A stretch of DNA of 64,000 nt from Streptomyces indicus (GTDB taxonomy: Bacteria > Actinomycetota > Actinomycetes > Streptomycetales > Streptomycetaceae). The stretch is from positions 868,001-932,000 of the forward strand of contig NZ_FNFF01000001.1 in NCBI RefSeq assembly GCF_900100315.1, given 5' to 3'. The position numbers and the translations under genes are program-made. Position 1 is the first letter of the stretch; each line of letters begins with the position of its first letter. This document shows positions 1-8,798 of the stretch, piece by piece. The notes under the pieces were generated by a model. The model saw only the letters and a program-made list of their open reading frames with translations, had not been told where the DNA came from and ran no database searches.

Positions 1-3000
1 CCTTGATGTTGGCCGACTTGAAGGAGTAGACCGCGCCGGTGGTGCGGTCCGGTGCGTCCGTCGCGTCGATCTGGATCTCGTAGCCCTTGTTCACCGCGGA
101 CCACGGGTCGTCGGAGGCCGGGAAGCCCACGAAGATCCCGGAGTTGTCGTCGCCCTGCATCTTCCAGTCGAGCTTCAGGGAGTACGACTTCAGCTCCTTG
201 GCCTGGTACCAGAGCAGACCCATGCCGCCCTCGGACTCCATGACCCCGTCCTTGACCACGAACTTGCCGGGGCCGGCCTGCTTCCAGCCGTCCAGGGTCT
301 TCCCGTTGAAGATCGACCGGTAGTCGGTGTTCGGCTTGCAGTCCGCCTTGACCTGGCCGGTGGCGTACTGGAGGCCGCCGAGCAGGTGCTTGCGGAAGGC
401 GTCCTCGGCGTACGACTCCTTGGTGTGGCCGCCGCCGGTGTAGAAGGAGCGGCCGCCGCCGTAGCTCTGGCACCAGGCGATCGGGTGGTCGCCCTTCATG
501 TTGCCGCCGGAGTACGTGGTCTCGTCGAGCGTGGCGAGGATCTTGGCTTTGTCCCGCGGGTTGGAGCGGTAGTTGTACCACTCGTCGGTGCGCTCCCAGG
601 CCTCGTCCAGGTGCGCGGTGGACGGGTGGTCGTGGTCCTCCACGCGGACCGTGGCCTTCTGGATGGCCGGGTGCGAGTGGAAGTAGGCGCCGGCGAGGCC
701 GCCGTAGAACTCCCAGTCGTACTCGGTGTCGGCGGCCGCGTGGATGCCCATGTAGCCGCCGCCGTTCGCCACGTAGCCCTCGAACGCCTTCTGCTGCTCG
801 GCGTTGAGCACGTCACCCGTGGTCGAGAGGAAGACCACGGCGTCGTACTTGGCGAGGTTGGTGGTGGTGAACTGCCCCGCCTCCTCGGTGGCGTCGACCG
901 TGATGCCGGCCGGCGTGCCGAGTTCCTTCAGGGCCGCGATGCCCGCCGGGATGGAGTCGTGGCGGAAGCCCGCGGTCTTGGAGAAGACGAGGACCTTCTT
1001 GCCGCCCTTGAAGGGCTCGGTGGAGAACTCGAAGTCGTCCACGTCGTAGAGCGCTCCTTCTCCGCCCTTGAAGACCAGGTAGATCTCGGTGGTCTTGCCG
1101 GGCAGGGCCCGCAGCGGGACGTCCACGTTCTGGAAGGTGTCCCAGCTGCCGGTCGGCGGGATGTACGCGGAGCCGTGCAGCGGTCCGGTGGGCGAGCCGG
1201 TGCGCAGTTCGATGAAGCCGCCCGCGCCGCCGGAGGAGGCCCGTACGGTCATCTTCTTCTGCCCGGAGAACTTGTACGGGGTGAAGGAGATCCAGTCGCC
1301 GTCGTTGATGTCCCCGACGGTCTTGCCGCCGTTGGCGCCGGCCTTGTCGTACGTCTTGACGCCCGACTGCTTGCCGAAGTGCTCGGCCTGGCGGTGCAGC
1401 GGCTGGAGCACGGCGCGGGCCGTACCGGTCAGCGCCTCCTGGCCGTTGGAACCGCCGTCGGTGTACGAGGCACCGACGACGCCGTAGATGTTGGCGTTGG
1501 GGTCGTGGCCGCCGTCACCCGGAGGCGGCGTCAGCGTGCCCTCGCAGCCCATCTCGCTGGTCAGCTCGTGGGCGTGGGAGTCGTGGCCGAGGCTGTAGGT
1601 GACCTTGACCTTGGAGCAGTCGACGGTCTCGTCGGGGTCGGTGACCGTCACCTTGAAGGGGACGGGCTTGCCGAACTCGGCCAGGGTGCCGTTGCCGGGA
1701 ACGTCGATCTTCACCTTGGGCTCGGTGTTGCCGACCACGATCCGGACGCTGGCGTTGCCGGTGTTGCCCTCGGGGTCCTTGGCGGTGAAGGTCGCGGTGT
1801 AGGTGCCGACCTTCTTGTACTGGTGGGTGGGGTTGAGGCCCTCGCCCTTCGTACCGTCGCCGAAGTCCCAGCTGTACGTGAGATCGGTGGAGTCCGCGTC
1901 CTTGGCGGAGGCCGTGAAGGCGACCTTCAGGCCGGCCGCACCCGAGGTCTTGTTGGCGCTGACCTCGGCGATCGGCGAGAAGCCGTCCTCGGCGTTCTCG
2001 ATCCGGTAGAGCGCGGAGTGCTCGTCGCCCTGGAACCAGGAGACGCCGTAGTCGAGGACGTAGAGCGCGCCGTCGGGGCCGAACTCCATGTCCATGATCT
2101 GCGTGCCGGTCCACGGCAGGGTCTTGATCTCCTTGACCGAGCCGTCCTCGTTCTGCGAGATCGGCTTGATCCAGCGGCGGCCGAACTCGCCGGCGAAGAA
2201 GTCGCCGTCGTACGAGGCGGGGAACTTGACCTTGGAGTCGAGGTTCGCGTCGTAGCGGTAGACCGGGCCCGCCATCGGGGACTCGGAGCCGGTGCCGAAC
2301 TCGGGCACGCTGCCGCCGTCGTACGGGATCCACGCGGCCTGGGCGGGCGGCAGATCCGTGAGGCCGGTGTTGTGCGGCGAGGTGTTCTTCAGGTTCGCGC
2401 AGTCGAACTTCGGACCGGACTCCTTGGTGGCGAAGTCGTAGTCGTTGTACGCGTCGTTGTTGCCGGTGCAGAAGGGCCAGCCGAAGTTGGCGGCCTTCGT
2501 GACCTTGGCGAACTCGACCTGTCCGGCGGGGCCGCGGGTGGCGGAGGCGGCACCTGCGTCGGGCCCGTAGTCACCGACGTACACGATGCCGGTCTTGTCG
2601 TCGACGCTCATCCGGAACGGGTTGCGGAAGCCCATCGCGTAGATCTCGGGGCGGGTCTTCTCGGTGCCCGGGGCGAAGAGGTTGCCCTCCGGGATGGTGT
2701 AGGAGCCGTCCTCGGCCACCTTGATGCGCAGGATCTTGCCGCGCAGGTCGTTGGTGTTGCCGGAGCTGCGGCGGGCGTCGAAGGCGGGGTTGCGGCCCTC
2801 GCGGTCGTCGATCGGCGTGTAGCCGTCGGACGCGAAGGGGTTGGTGTCGTCGCCGGTCGACAGGTAGAGGTTGCCCTGCGCGTCGAAGTCGATGTCGCCG
2901 CCGACGTGGCAGCACAGGCCGCGCGAGGCCGCGACGTCGATGACCTTCTTCTCGCTGGCGGTGTTCAGCGTGCCGTTGGTGTTCAGCGTGAAGCGCGAGA

Positions 3001-3505
3001 GGCGGTTGACGCCCTCCCACTTCTTGAACTCCTCGGCGGTGCCGGTCTCGGGGGCGTCGCCCGCGGGGGTGTCGAGCGGCGGGGCGTAGTAGAGGTAGAT
3101 CGCCCGGTTGTTCTTGAAGTCCGGGTCGACGGCGACGCCTTGCAGGCCTTCCTCGTCGTGGCTGTACACGTCGAGCTTGCCGGCGATCTTGGTGACGCCG
3201 CCCTGGTCGGTCAGGCGCAGTGTGCCGTCGCGCGAGGTGTGCAGGACGCTGCGGTCCGGCAGCACGGCGAGCGACATGGGCTCGCCGGTCTCGGGCTCGC
3301 CCTTGGCGAGCGGCACCTGCTGGAACTGCCCTTCGGCGGCGGCCGGCTGTTCGTCGTGCTCGGGGTGGCCGGGGTGGGCGCCGGCCACGGTCGCCGGGGC
3401 GCCCACGGCGAGCAGGAGGCCGGTGAACAGGGCGAGGGTGGAACGGAGTCTCGGACGCTTGTCTGCTCTCGGAGCTCTTGGAGTGAGATCTCTGCTTCTG
3501 TGCAC
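1..3505 (-). CDS. Secreted ThuA / sugar dehydrogenase / PKD multidomain protein (3' end outside window)
   Basis: Large exported protein of at least 1168 residues, cut by the left window edge. The GTG start at 3505 follows GGAGGG with six bases between and gives a signal peptide (Arg-rich n-region, then LALFTGLLLAVGAPATVAGA). Domains in order: glucose/sorbosone-dehydrogenase beta-propeller (about residues 50-500; motifs GLQGVAVDPDF, CCHVGGDIDFD, GFRNPFRMSVD), PKD domain (about 515-600; YSWDFGDG), CBM6-like carbohydrate-binding domain (about 715-820), ThuA glutamine-amidotransferase-like domain (about 830-1042; VLVFSKTAGFRHDSI, GIHAAADTEYDW), and the start of a DUF1080/3-keto-disaccharide hydrolase domain (from about 1058; FNGKTLDGW). 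The family suggests extracellular handling of oxidised sugars. It is divergent from the metalloprotease pair and near a sugar ABC, isomerase and oxidoreductase operon that may share its substrate. The exact reaction is inferred. Confidence 0.9.
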   Translation of the reverse strand, partial: MHRSRDLTPRAPRADKRPRLRSTLALFTGLLLAVGAPATVAGAHPGHPEHDEQPAAAEGQFQQVPLAKGEPETGEPMSLAVLPDRSVLHTSRDGTLRLTDQGGVTKIAGKLDVYSHDEEGLQGVAVDPDFKNNRAIYLYYAPPLDTPAGDAPETGTAEEFKKWEGVNRLSRFTLNTNGTLNTASEKKVIDVAASRGLCCHVGGDIDFDAQGNLYLSTGDDTNPFASDGYTPIDDREGRNPAFDARRSSGNTNDLRGKILRIKVAEDGSYTIPEGNLFAPGTEKTRPEIYAMGFRNPFRMSVDDKTGIVYVGDYGPDAGAASATRGPAGQVEFAKVTKAANFGWPFCTGNNDAYNDYDFATKESGPKFDCANLKNTSPHNTGLTDLPPAQAAWIPYDGGSVPEFGTGSESPMAGPVYRYDANLDSKVKFPASYDGDFFAGEFGRRWIKPISQNEDGSVKEIKTLPWTGTQIMDMEFGPDGALYVLDYGVSWFQGDEHSALYRIENAEDGFSPIAEVSANKTSGAAGLKVAFTASAKDADSTDLTYSWDFGDGTKGEGLNPTHQYKKVGTYTATFTAKDPEGNTGNASVRIVVGNTEPKVKIDVPGNGTLAEFGKPVPFKVTVTDPDETVDCSKVKVTYSLGHDSHAHELTSEMGCEGTLTPPPGDGGHDPNANIYGVVGASYTDGGSNGQEALTGTARAVLQPLHRQAEHFGKQSGVKTYDKAGANGGKTVGDINDGDWISFTPYKFSGQKKMTVRASSGGAGGFIELRTGSPTGPLHGSAYIPPTGSWDTFQNVDVPLRALPGKTTEIYLVFKGGEGALYDVDDFEFSTEPFKGGKKVLVFSKTAGFRHDSIPAGIAALKELGTPAGITVDATEEAGQFTTTNLAKYDAVVFLSTTGDVLNAEQQKAFEGYVANGGGYMGIHAAADTEYDWEFYGGLAGAYFHSHPAIQKATVRVEDHDHPSTAHLDEAWERTDEWYNYRSNPRDKAKILATLDETTYSGGNMKGDHPIAWCQSYGGGRSFYTGGGHTKESYAEDAFRKHLLGGLQYATGQVKADCKPNTDYRSIFNGKTLDGWKQAGPGKFVVKDGVMESEGGMGLLWYQAKELKSYSLKLDWKMQGDDNSGIFVGFPASDDPWSAVNKGYEIQIDATDAPDRTTGAVYSFKSANIK

Positions 3506-3844
3506 GAAGTCCCTCCGGAATGCGGGTGGGCCGTACGAAACGGTGCTTAGACGTGCTCTGCGAGCGGGGTGCGCCGTCACCCCGAAGGACTCATGTCCTG
3601 TACACCTCAGGGACCGTAGCCGGGTTCGTCCACTTCCGAAAGACGTTGTGCAGCAAGGAAGTTGAACTTTTTCCTCGCGGAGGACAAAGCCGCAGAGCGA
3701 AGCCCAACTCCCGTACACCCAGGACCACTTGACGCTGCACCGGATGCAGGGAACGCTCAAGCAGCCCTGTCACACACATCACAGAAGCCACGCCCTGCCA
3801 CATCTGCGCCACTACAGAAACAACTGGACAGAAGGGAAAACGGA
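3506..3844. other. Divergent intergenic region, 339 bp
   Basis: This gap separates the leftward ThuA protein gene from the rightward metalloprotease gene and must hold both promoters. Both ribosome sites are visible (GGAGGG before 3505, AAGGG before 3845). Short reading frames inside it lack ribosome sites and recognisable protein features. It is less GC-rich near 3640-3680 (AAGGAAGTTGAACTTTTT). I could not identify an operator or confident -35/-10 pair. Confidence 0.5.
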
Positions 3845-4462
3845 GTGCGTATCACCAAACGCGTCCTCGGGACGCTCGGGATCGGCGTCGCCTCCATCGC
3901 GGCCGGGGTCACCCTCGTCTGGGCCGCCGCCACGGACAACATGGTGCCGACCGGCGCTTCCAACGGCCCCATCTGCTACGCCGGCGATTCCAGCGGGTCC
4001 GGACGATGCCAGACCGACAATGCCGCGATGTCGATCTGGCGCCAGGGCACCCTGGAAACGGTCGACAGAAACATGGTCGCGAACGTCCTTTCCAACGAGT
4101 ACTCCCCGACCGATCTGGCCATCAGCTACCCGTCCTCCGCCCAGTACACGGGCAGTTCGGAGACCGACGTCATCTATCAGGAGGACACCGTCTCCGGCAC
4201 CGCGGTCGGCCGTAACTGGTGCGACGACACGGTCTCCTCGTGGCGCTGCGACCAGCAGTACGTCCGTATCGAAGGCGGCGGCGACTACACCTACGGCCGC
4301 ACCTGTCACGAGACCGGCCACGCGGTCGGCCTGCTGCACGGCGCGGACGCCAACCCGCGCCTGTCGAACAGCAACTCGGCGCTCGGCTGCCTCGTCACCC
4401 CGACCAGCGGCGGCGAGAAGCTCGGGTCCAACAACCGCGAACACATCAACCAGGTCTACTGA
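3845..4462 (+). CDS. Secreted metzincin-like zinc metalloprotease
   Basis: Predicted exported protein of 205 residues. The GTG start at 3845 is chosen because AAGGG lies eight bases upstream and it begins with a basic n-region and hydrophobic segment (VLGTLGIGVASIAAGVTLVW). The C-terminal half carries HETGHAVGLLH, the full HExxHxxGxxH zinc site of metzincins, with Glu as general base. Several cysteines (ICYAG, GRCQ, NWCDD, WRCDQQ, TCHE, GCLV) suggest disulfides after export. It resembles small Streptomyces metalloproteases of the snapalysin/matrixin sort, but I cannot name its substrate. The next gene begins 11 bases downstream and is probably co-transcribed. Confidence 0.75.
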   Translation: MRITKRVLGTLGIGVASIAAGVTLVWAAATDNMVPTGASNGPICYAGDSSGSGRCQTDNAAMSIWRQGTLETVDRNMVANVLSNEYSPTDLAISYPSSAQYTGSSETDVIYQEDTVSGTAVGRNWCDDTVSSWRCDQQYVRIEGGGDYTYGRTCHETGHAVGLLHGADANPRLSNSNSALGCLVTPTSGGEKLGSNNREHINQVY

Positions 4463-4473
4463 GGAGGCCGACA

Positions 4474-5199
4474 GTGAGACGACTGACCCGCTTCGCCACC
4501 GCGGCCGGCCTCGCCACCGCCTCGGCCCTCGTCTCGTGGCCGTTCTTCAGCCAGGGCGACACACACGCGGAAGCAAAGCCCGCCGGCCGTGACGTCGTGG
4601 TCTCGCACGGCGAGGACCGCCGCCCCAACCACACCGCCGCGGACTGGGTGACGTACGCCGAACACGTCGTGGTGGTGAAGGTGACCGCCGAACGCGAACT
4701 GCCCGCCTCCCAGGAGGAGCTGGCGGCCGGGGAGGGGTATCTCCCCCGCCAGGTCGACCTCGCGGTGCAGAAGGTCCTCTGGTCCAGCGAGAAGTCCACC
4801 ACCCAGGTGCCCGCCTCCTTCCCCTGGCTGGCCGACGGCTGGTCCTTCCACGGCACGGAACGCACCCCCATGGTCATGGAGGGGACCCCGCGGATGGAGG
4901 TCGGGCACACGTACGTCATGGCCGTCGAATGGCAGCCCGGCATCAGCGAAGGCGGCGACGAGATACCCGGCCAGTGGCGCGGACTCGGCTCCGGCTCCAC
5001 CATTCCGTACGACGACGGCGTGCTCGGCCAGGGCGAGTCGGAGGGCGAAATCCTCAGCCCCGCACAGACCTTGGCGGCCGCCGAAACGGGACCGGACGGG
5101 CTCTCGCTCGAGGACTCGCTCACCGGTAAGGACACCTCCGCCCTCGTCTCCGCACTGAACTCCGCCGAACCGCTGCCGGCCGAGGACTTCGGCCGCTGA
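4474..5199 (+). CDS. Secreted protein of unknown function
   Basis: A 241-residue protein starting at GTG 4474, preceded by GAGGAGG eight bases upstream that overlaps the stop region of the protease gene. The N-terminus looks like a signal peptide (RRLTRFATAAGLATASALVSWPFF) followed by an Ala/Lys/Pro-rich mature start. The body is acidic, with no cysteine-rich region, no catalytic motif I recognise and no further membrane segment. Tight coupling to the upstream HExxH protease suggests a substrate, chaperone or inhibitor of it, but this rests on position only. Confidence 0.65.
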   Translation: MRRLTRFATAAGLATASALVSWPFFSQGDTHAEAKPAGRDVVVSHGEDRRPNHTAADWVTYAEHVVVVKVTAERELPASQEELAAGEGYLPRQVDLAVQKVLWSSEKSTTQVPASFPWLADGWSFHGTERTPMVMEGTPRMEVGHTYVMAVEWQPGISEGGDEIPGQWRGLGSGSTIPYDDGVLGQGESEGEILSPAQTLAAAETGPDGLSLEDSLTGKDTSALVSALNSAEPLPAEDFGR

Positions 5200-5230
5200 C
5201 CGGCCCGGCCCGCGCAGTCGCGCCGGGTCA

Positions 5231-5262
5231 CCGGGGCCCGCCGCCATGGGCGCGGGCCCCGG
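5231..5262. terminator. Bidirectional hairpin terminator
   Basis: Perfect 11-base inverted repeat, CCGGGGCCCGC at 5231-5241 and GCGGGCCCCGG at 5252-5262, with a ten-base loop. It lies between the convergent ends of the secreted protein gene (stop 5199) and the isomerase gene (stop 5293). There is no U-run, as is usual for Streptomyces terminators. Confidence 0.65.
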
Positions 5263-5292
5263 ATCCACGGCGCCGGCCGCCTCGCCGGCGCC

Positions 5293-6294
5293 CTAGTCGC
5301 TCCCGAAGGCCGCGTCGAAGGACGTGGTCGGCAGCTCGTAGTCGTACGCCTTCAGCATGGTCAGCGCCTCCGGGGCACCCCGCAGCCGGTCCATGCCCGC
5401 GTCCTCCCACTCGACGGAGATCGGACCGTCGTAGCCGATGGAGTTGAGCATCCGGAAGACGTCCTCCCAGGGCACGTCACCGTGCCCGGCGGAGACGAAG
5501 TCCCAGCCGCGCCGCGGGTCGCCCCAGGGCAGGTGCGAGCCGAGCCGCCCGTTGCGGCCGTCGAGGCGGCGCCGGGCCTCCTTGCAGTCCACGTGGTAGA
5601 TGCGGTCGCGGAAGTCGTAGAGGAAGCCGACCGGGTCGAGGTCCTGCCAGACGAAGTGGGACGGGTCGAAGTTCAGGCCGAAGGCCGGGCGCCGGTCGAC
5701 CGCTTCGAGGGCCTTCACCGTGGTCCAGTAGTCGTAGGCGATCTCGCTGGGGTGCACCTCGTGGGCGAAGCGCACACCCTCGGCGTCGAAGACGTCCAGG
5801 ATCGGGTTCCAGCGCTCGGCGAAGTCCTCGTAACCGCGCTCGATCATGGACTCGGGCGCGGGCGGGAACATTGCGACGAGATGCCAGATCGAGGACCCCG
5901 TGAAGCCGATGACGGTGTCGACCCCGAAGGCGGCGGCGGCCCGTGCGGTGTCGGCGATCTCCTTCGCAGCACGCTGCCGCACCCCCTCCCCCCCGCCGTC
6001 GCCCCAGATCCGCGAGGGCAGGATCGCCTGGTGCCGCTCGTCGATGATCGAGTCGCAGACGGCCTGGCCGACGAGGTGGTTGGAGATGGCGAAGCACTTG
6101 AGGCCGTACTTCTCCAGGAGCTGGTGGCGCCCCTTGATGTACGCGGGATCGGCGAGGGCCTTGTCGACCTCGAAGTGGTCGCCCCAGCAGGCGAGTTCGA
6201 GACCGTCGTAGCCGAAGTCGCGGGCGTGCTCGCACACCTCCTCGAGCGGGAGATCGGCCCACTGGCCGGTGAAGAGCGTGAAGGGACGCGTCAT
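5293..6294 (-). CDS. Sugar phosphate isomerase/epimerase (TIM barrel)
   Basis: A 333-residue cytoplasmic AP-endonuclease-2-type TIM barrel protein, the usual length for xylose-isomerase-like sugar isomerases and epimerases. Metal-binding and catalytic stretches are visible: [31 protein letters not shown] and SVEWEDAG, containing the conserved Glu, Asp, His and Glu ligands. ATG 6294 follows GAGGAGG. It is the last gene of the sugar ABC operon, just after a Gfo/Idh/MocA oxidoreductase, a pairing often seen in inositol or 3-keto-sugar catabolism. The exact sugar is unknown. Confidence 0.88.
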   Translation of the reverse strand: MTRPFTLFTGQWADLPLEEVCEHARDFGYDGLELACWGDHFEVDKALADPAYIKGRHQLLEKYGLKCFAISNHLVGQAVCDSIIDERHQAILPSRIWGDGGGEGVRQRAAKEIADTARAAAAFGVDTVIGFTGSSIWHLVAMFPPAPESMIERGYEDFAERWNPILDVFDAEGVRFAHEVHPSEIAYDYWTTVKALEAVDRRPAFGLNFDPSHFVWQDLDPVGFLYDFRDRIYHVDCKEARRRLDGRNGRLGSHLPWGDPRRGWDFVSAGHGDVPWEDVFRMLNSIGYDGPISVEWEDAGMDRLRGAPEALTMLKAYDYELPTTSFDAAFGSD

Positions 6295-6326
6295 GTCCGG
6301 GCCTCCTCGGCAGGTGTACGGGTCAT
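6291..6326 (-). other. Mini-ORF made by a 32-bp tandem duplication between two coding genes
   Basis: The block GAGGCCCGGACATGA, which holds a ribosome site and start, occurs twice, 32 bases apart. The upstream copy creates an 11-codon frame ([11 protein letters not shown]). Its ATG overlaps the oxidoreductase stop, and its stop overlaps the isomerase ATG as ATGA. It may couple translation of the two enzymes. Whether it is translated cannot be told from sequence. Confidence 0.35.
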
Positions 6327-7549
6327 GTCCGGGCCTCCTGTGCCGGTACGGGGGTGAAGGCGGAGTTCTTGGCCGCGCTCTCCTCGACCGCCGCGAGGAC
6401 CCGCTGCACCTGCAGACCGTCCGCGAAGGACGGCGCGGGCGCGGTGCCGGAGGCGATCGCGTGCACGAGATCGCGCGCCTGGTGGACGAAGGTGTGCTCG
6501 TAACCGAGACCGTGGCCCGGCGGCCACCAGGCCTCCAGGTACGGGTGCTCGGGTTCGGTGACGAGGATGCGGCGGAAGCCGGCCGAGCCGGCGGGCAGGG
6601 TGTGGTCGTGGAACTCCAGCTCGTTGAGCCGTTCCAGGTCGAAGGCCAACGAGCCCTCGGAGCCGTTGAGTTCCAGCCGCAGCGCGTTCTTGCGGCCGGT
6701 CGCGAACCGGGTGGCCTCGAAGGACGCGAGCGCCCCGTCGGCGAACCGCCCGGTGAACAGGGCCGCGTCGTCCACGGTCACCTGGCCGCGCTCCGCCGAG
6801 GCCGCACCGGAGAGCCCGGCCGAAGAACCGGCGAGCAGCGGCCGCTCGCGGATGAACGTTTCCGTGAGCGCGGACACCCCGGCGATCAGCGATCCGGTGA
6901 CGTACTGCGCGAGGTCCACGATGTGCGCCCCGAGATCACCGAGCGCCCCCGAGCCCGCATGCTCGCGCTCCAGGCGCCAGGTCAGCGGGAACTCCGGGTC
7001 GACCAGCCAGTCCTGAAGATACGTCACGCGTACGTGGTGGATGGTGCCGAGCCTGCCCTCGGCGACCATCTTCCGCGCCAGGGCCATGGCCGGCACCCGG
7101 CGGTAGTTGAAGCCGACCATGGCCAACTGTCCGCGGGCGGCGGCCCGTTCGGCCGCCTCCAGCATCGCCTCGGCCTCCTCGACCGTATTGGCCAGGGGCT
7201 TCTCGCACAGCACATGCTTGCCGGCGTCCAGAGCGGCGATCGCGATCTCCGCGTGGCTGTCGCCCGGTGTGCAGATGTCGACGAGCTGCACATCGTCGCG
7301 CGCGATCAGCGCCCGCCAGTCCGTCTCCGCCGCGGCCCAGCCGTGCCGGTCCGCTGCCGCCTGCACCGCGGCCGGGTCCCGTCCGCAGATGGCGGCGAGC
7401 CGGGGCTCAAGCGGCAGGTCGAAGACCCGGCCCGCGGTGCGCCACCCCTGGGAGTGGGCGGCGCCCATAAAGGCGTAGCCGACCATGCCCACGCCGAGCC
7501 CGCCGCGCCTCACGGCGGCGGACTCCTGCTTGCCTTGTACGTCCTCCAT
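6323..7549 (-). CDS. Gfo/Idh/MocA family NAD(P)-dependent oxidoreductase
   Basis: A 408-residue cytoplasmic dehydrogenase. The N-terminal Rossmann fold shows the dinucleotide loop [16 protein letters not shown], and the family signature CEKPLANT marks the catalytic Lys; the C-terminal half is the alpha/beta substrate domain. ATG 7549 follows AGGAGG with a good spacer. The gene sits between the ABC binding lipoprotein and the isomerase, so it likely oxidises or reduces the imported sugar. MocA-type enzymes next to TIM-barrel isomerases and ThuA/DUF1080 proteins occur in inositol, scyllo-inositol and 3-keto-glycoside pathways; the true substrate is not readable from the sequence. Confidence 0.9.
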   Translation of the reverse strand: MEDVQGKQESAAVRRGGLGVGMVGYAFMGAAHSQGWRTAGRVFDLPLEPRLAAICGRDPAAVQAAADRHGWAAAETDWRALIARDDVQLVDICTPGDSHAEIAIAALDAGKHVLCEKPLANTVEEAEAMLEAAERAAARGQLAMVGFNYRRVPAMALARKMVAEGRLGTIHHVRVTYLQDWLVDPEFPLTWRLEREHAGSGALGDLGAHIVDLAQYVTGSLIAGVSALTETFIRERPLLAGSSAGLSGAASAERGQVTVDDAALFTGRFADGALASFEATRFATGRKNALRLELNGSEGSLAFDLERLNELEFHDHTLPAGSAGFRRILVTEPEHPYLEAWWPPGHGLGYEHTFVHQARDLVHAIASGTAPAPSFADGLQVQRVLAAVEESAAKNSAFTPVPAQEART

Positions 7550-7635
7550 ACGGGATTCCTCCTAGTCGGCTTGCGCTGCCGCGGTCGTCTGCCGTGGGGG
7601 GGATGACCGCGGCACGAGGTGCGGATGTGACGGCC

Positions 7636-7656
7636 CCCGGGCCCGCCGGGCCCGGG
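7636..7656 (-). promoter_or_regulatory. Strong intercistronic hairpin after the binding-protein gene
   Basis: Perfect inverted repeat CCCGGGCCC, loop GCC, GGGCCCGGG, 14 bases beyond the stop of the sugar-binding lipoprotein gene and about 90 bases before the oxidoreductase start. Such hairpins commonly cut transcription part-way or protect the upstream mRNA, which would give more binding protein than enzyme. Function inferred. Confidence 0.5.
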
Positions 7657-7669
7657 ACCCGCGTCCGCA

Positions 7670-8713
7670 TCACTTGAAGCCGGTGGGCTTGTACTGGGCG
7701 ACGTTGGTCTTGTCGACGACCGCCGAGTACAAGGTGACCGAGGACGGGATCTCGAACTCGGCCATCCCGCCGATGCCCTTCGCCTGGCCGAGGGCGCGGG
7801 CCAGGTCGATCGCCGAGGCGGCCATGGTCGGCGGGTACAGGACGGTGGCCTTGAGGACCCCGTCGTCCTTCTCGATGTGCTCGAAGGCGCTGGCGGCGCC
7901 GGCGCCGCCGACCATCAGGAAGTCGTCGCGGCCGGCCTGCTGGATCGCCTGGAGGGCGCCGACCCCCTGGTCGTCGTCGTGGTTCCACAGCGCGTCGAAG
8001 TTCTTCTGTGCCTGCAGCAGGCCGGCCATCTTCGCCTGCCCCGACTCGACCGTGAACTCGGCGGCCTGGCGGGCCACCTTCTTGATGTTCGGGTAGTTCT
8101 TCAGGGCGTCGTCGAAGCCCTTCGTGCGCTGCTGCGTGAGCTCCAGGTTGTCCAGGCCCGCGAGCTCGACGACCTTGGCGTCCTTCTTGTCCTTCAGCTT
8201 CTCGCCGATGTAGTGCCCGGCGTTGAGGCCCATGCCGTAGTTGTCGCCGCCGATCCAGCAGCGGTAGGCCTGCGGCGAGGAGAAGATGCGGTCCAGGTTG
8301 ATCACCGGGATGCCGGCCCGCATGGCCTTGAGGCCGGCCTGGGTCATCGCCTTGCCGTCGGCCGGCAGGATCACCAGGACGTCGACCTTCTTGTTGATCA
8401 GCGAGTCGATCTGGCCGATCTGGGCGGCCGCGTCGTTGGAGCCCTCGGTGATGTCGAGCGTGACGTCGGAGTACTTCTTGGCGCGGCTGCGGGCGTTGTC
8501 GTTGATCGCGTTCAGCCAACCGTGGTCGGCCTGGGGTCCGGCGAAGCCGATGGTGACCTGCTTGCCGGGCTTGTCGTCGGCGACCGGCGCCTCCGAGGGC
8601 TTGTCCTCCGACTTGTCGCTCGGCTCGTTGCTGGTGCAGGCGGTGAGGAATGCACCGGTGGAGACGGCGGCGGCCCCGAAGAGCAGCCCTCTGCGGCTCG
8701 TGAACTCTGGCAT
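7670..8713 (-). CDS. Sugar ABC transporter substrate-binding lipoprotein (RbsB-like)
   Basis: A 347-residue periplasmic-binding-protein type 1 family member. The N-terminus has a Tat-like twin-arginine motif (SRRGLLF) followed by a lipobox ending LTAC, so it should be exported folded and anchored by lipid on the outer face of the membrane. The mature part shows the RbsB/LacI-like fold (VTIGFAGPQADHGW, VLVILPADGKA, GGDNYGMGLNAG, NHDDDQGVGALQAIQQAG). Its downstream and upstream partners are a catabolic oxidoreductase and the RbsC/RbsA-like permease and ATPase. Ligand is probably a pentose, inositol or similar small polyol. Confidence 0.9.
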   Translation of the reverse strand: MPEFTSRRGLLFGAAAVSTGAFLTACTSNEPSDKSEDKPSEAPVADDKPGKQVTIGFAGPQADHGWLNAINDNARSRAKKYSDVTLDITEGSNDAAAQIGQIDSLINKKVDVLVILPADGKAMTQAGLKAMRAGIPVINLDRIFSSPQAYRCWIGGDNYGMGLNAGHYIGEKLKDKKDAKVVELAGLDNLELTQQRTKGFDDALKNYPNIKKVARQAAEFTVESGQAKMAGLLQAQKNFDALWNHDDDQGVGALQAIQQAGRDDFLMVGGAGAASAFEHIEKDDGVLKATVLYPPTMAASAIDLARALGQAKGIGGMAEFEIPSSVTLYSAVVDKTNVAQYKPTGFK

Positions 8714-8798
8714 GACGGACCCTTCGCTGAGTGTGGGTACGACGGAATGAGCGGGGGAAGTGCGGGGGTGCGATGAGCGTGGGACGTGAGGGGGTGCG

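Noticed and set aside
386..3550. Very long open frame on the plus strand (over 1000 codons)
   Set aside because: It lies antisense to the ThuA/dehydrogenase gene, whose protein has clear domains, signal peptide and ribosome site. The plus-strand product is a Val/Gly/Arg-rich low-complexity sequence caused by GC-rich codon positions.
3591..3812. Small minus-strand frame in the 3506-3844 gap
   Set aside because: No ribosome site or family resemblance, and it lies across the divergent promoter region.
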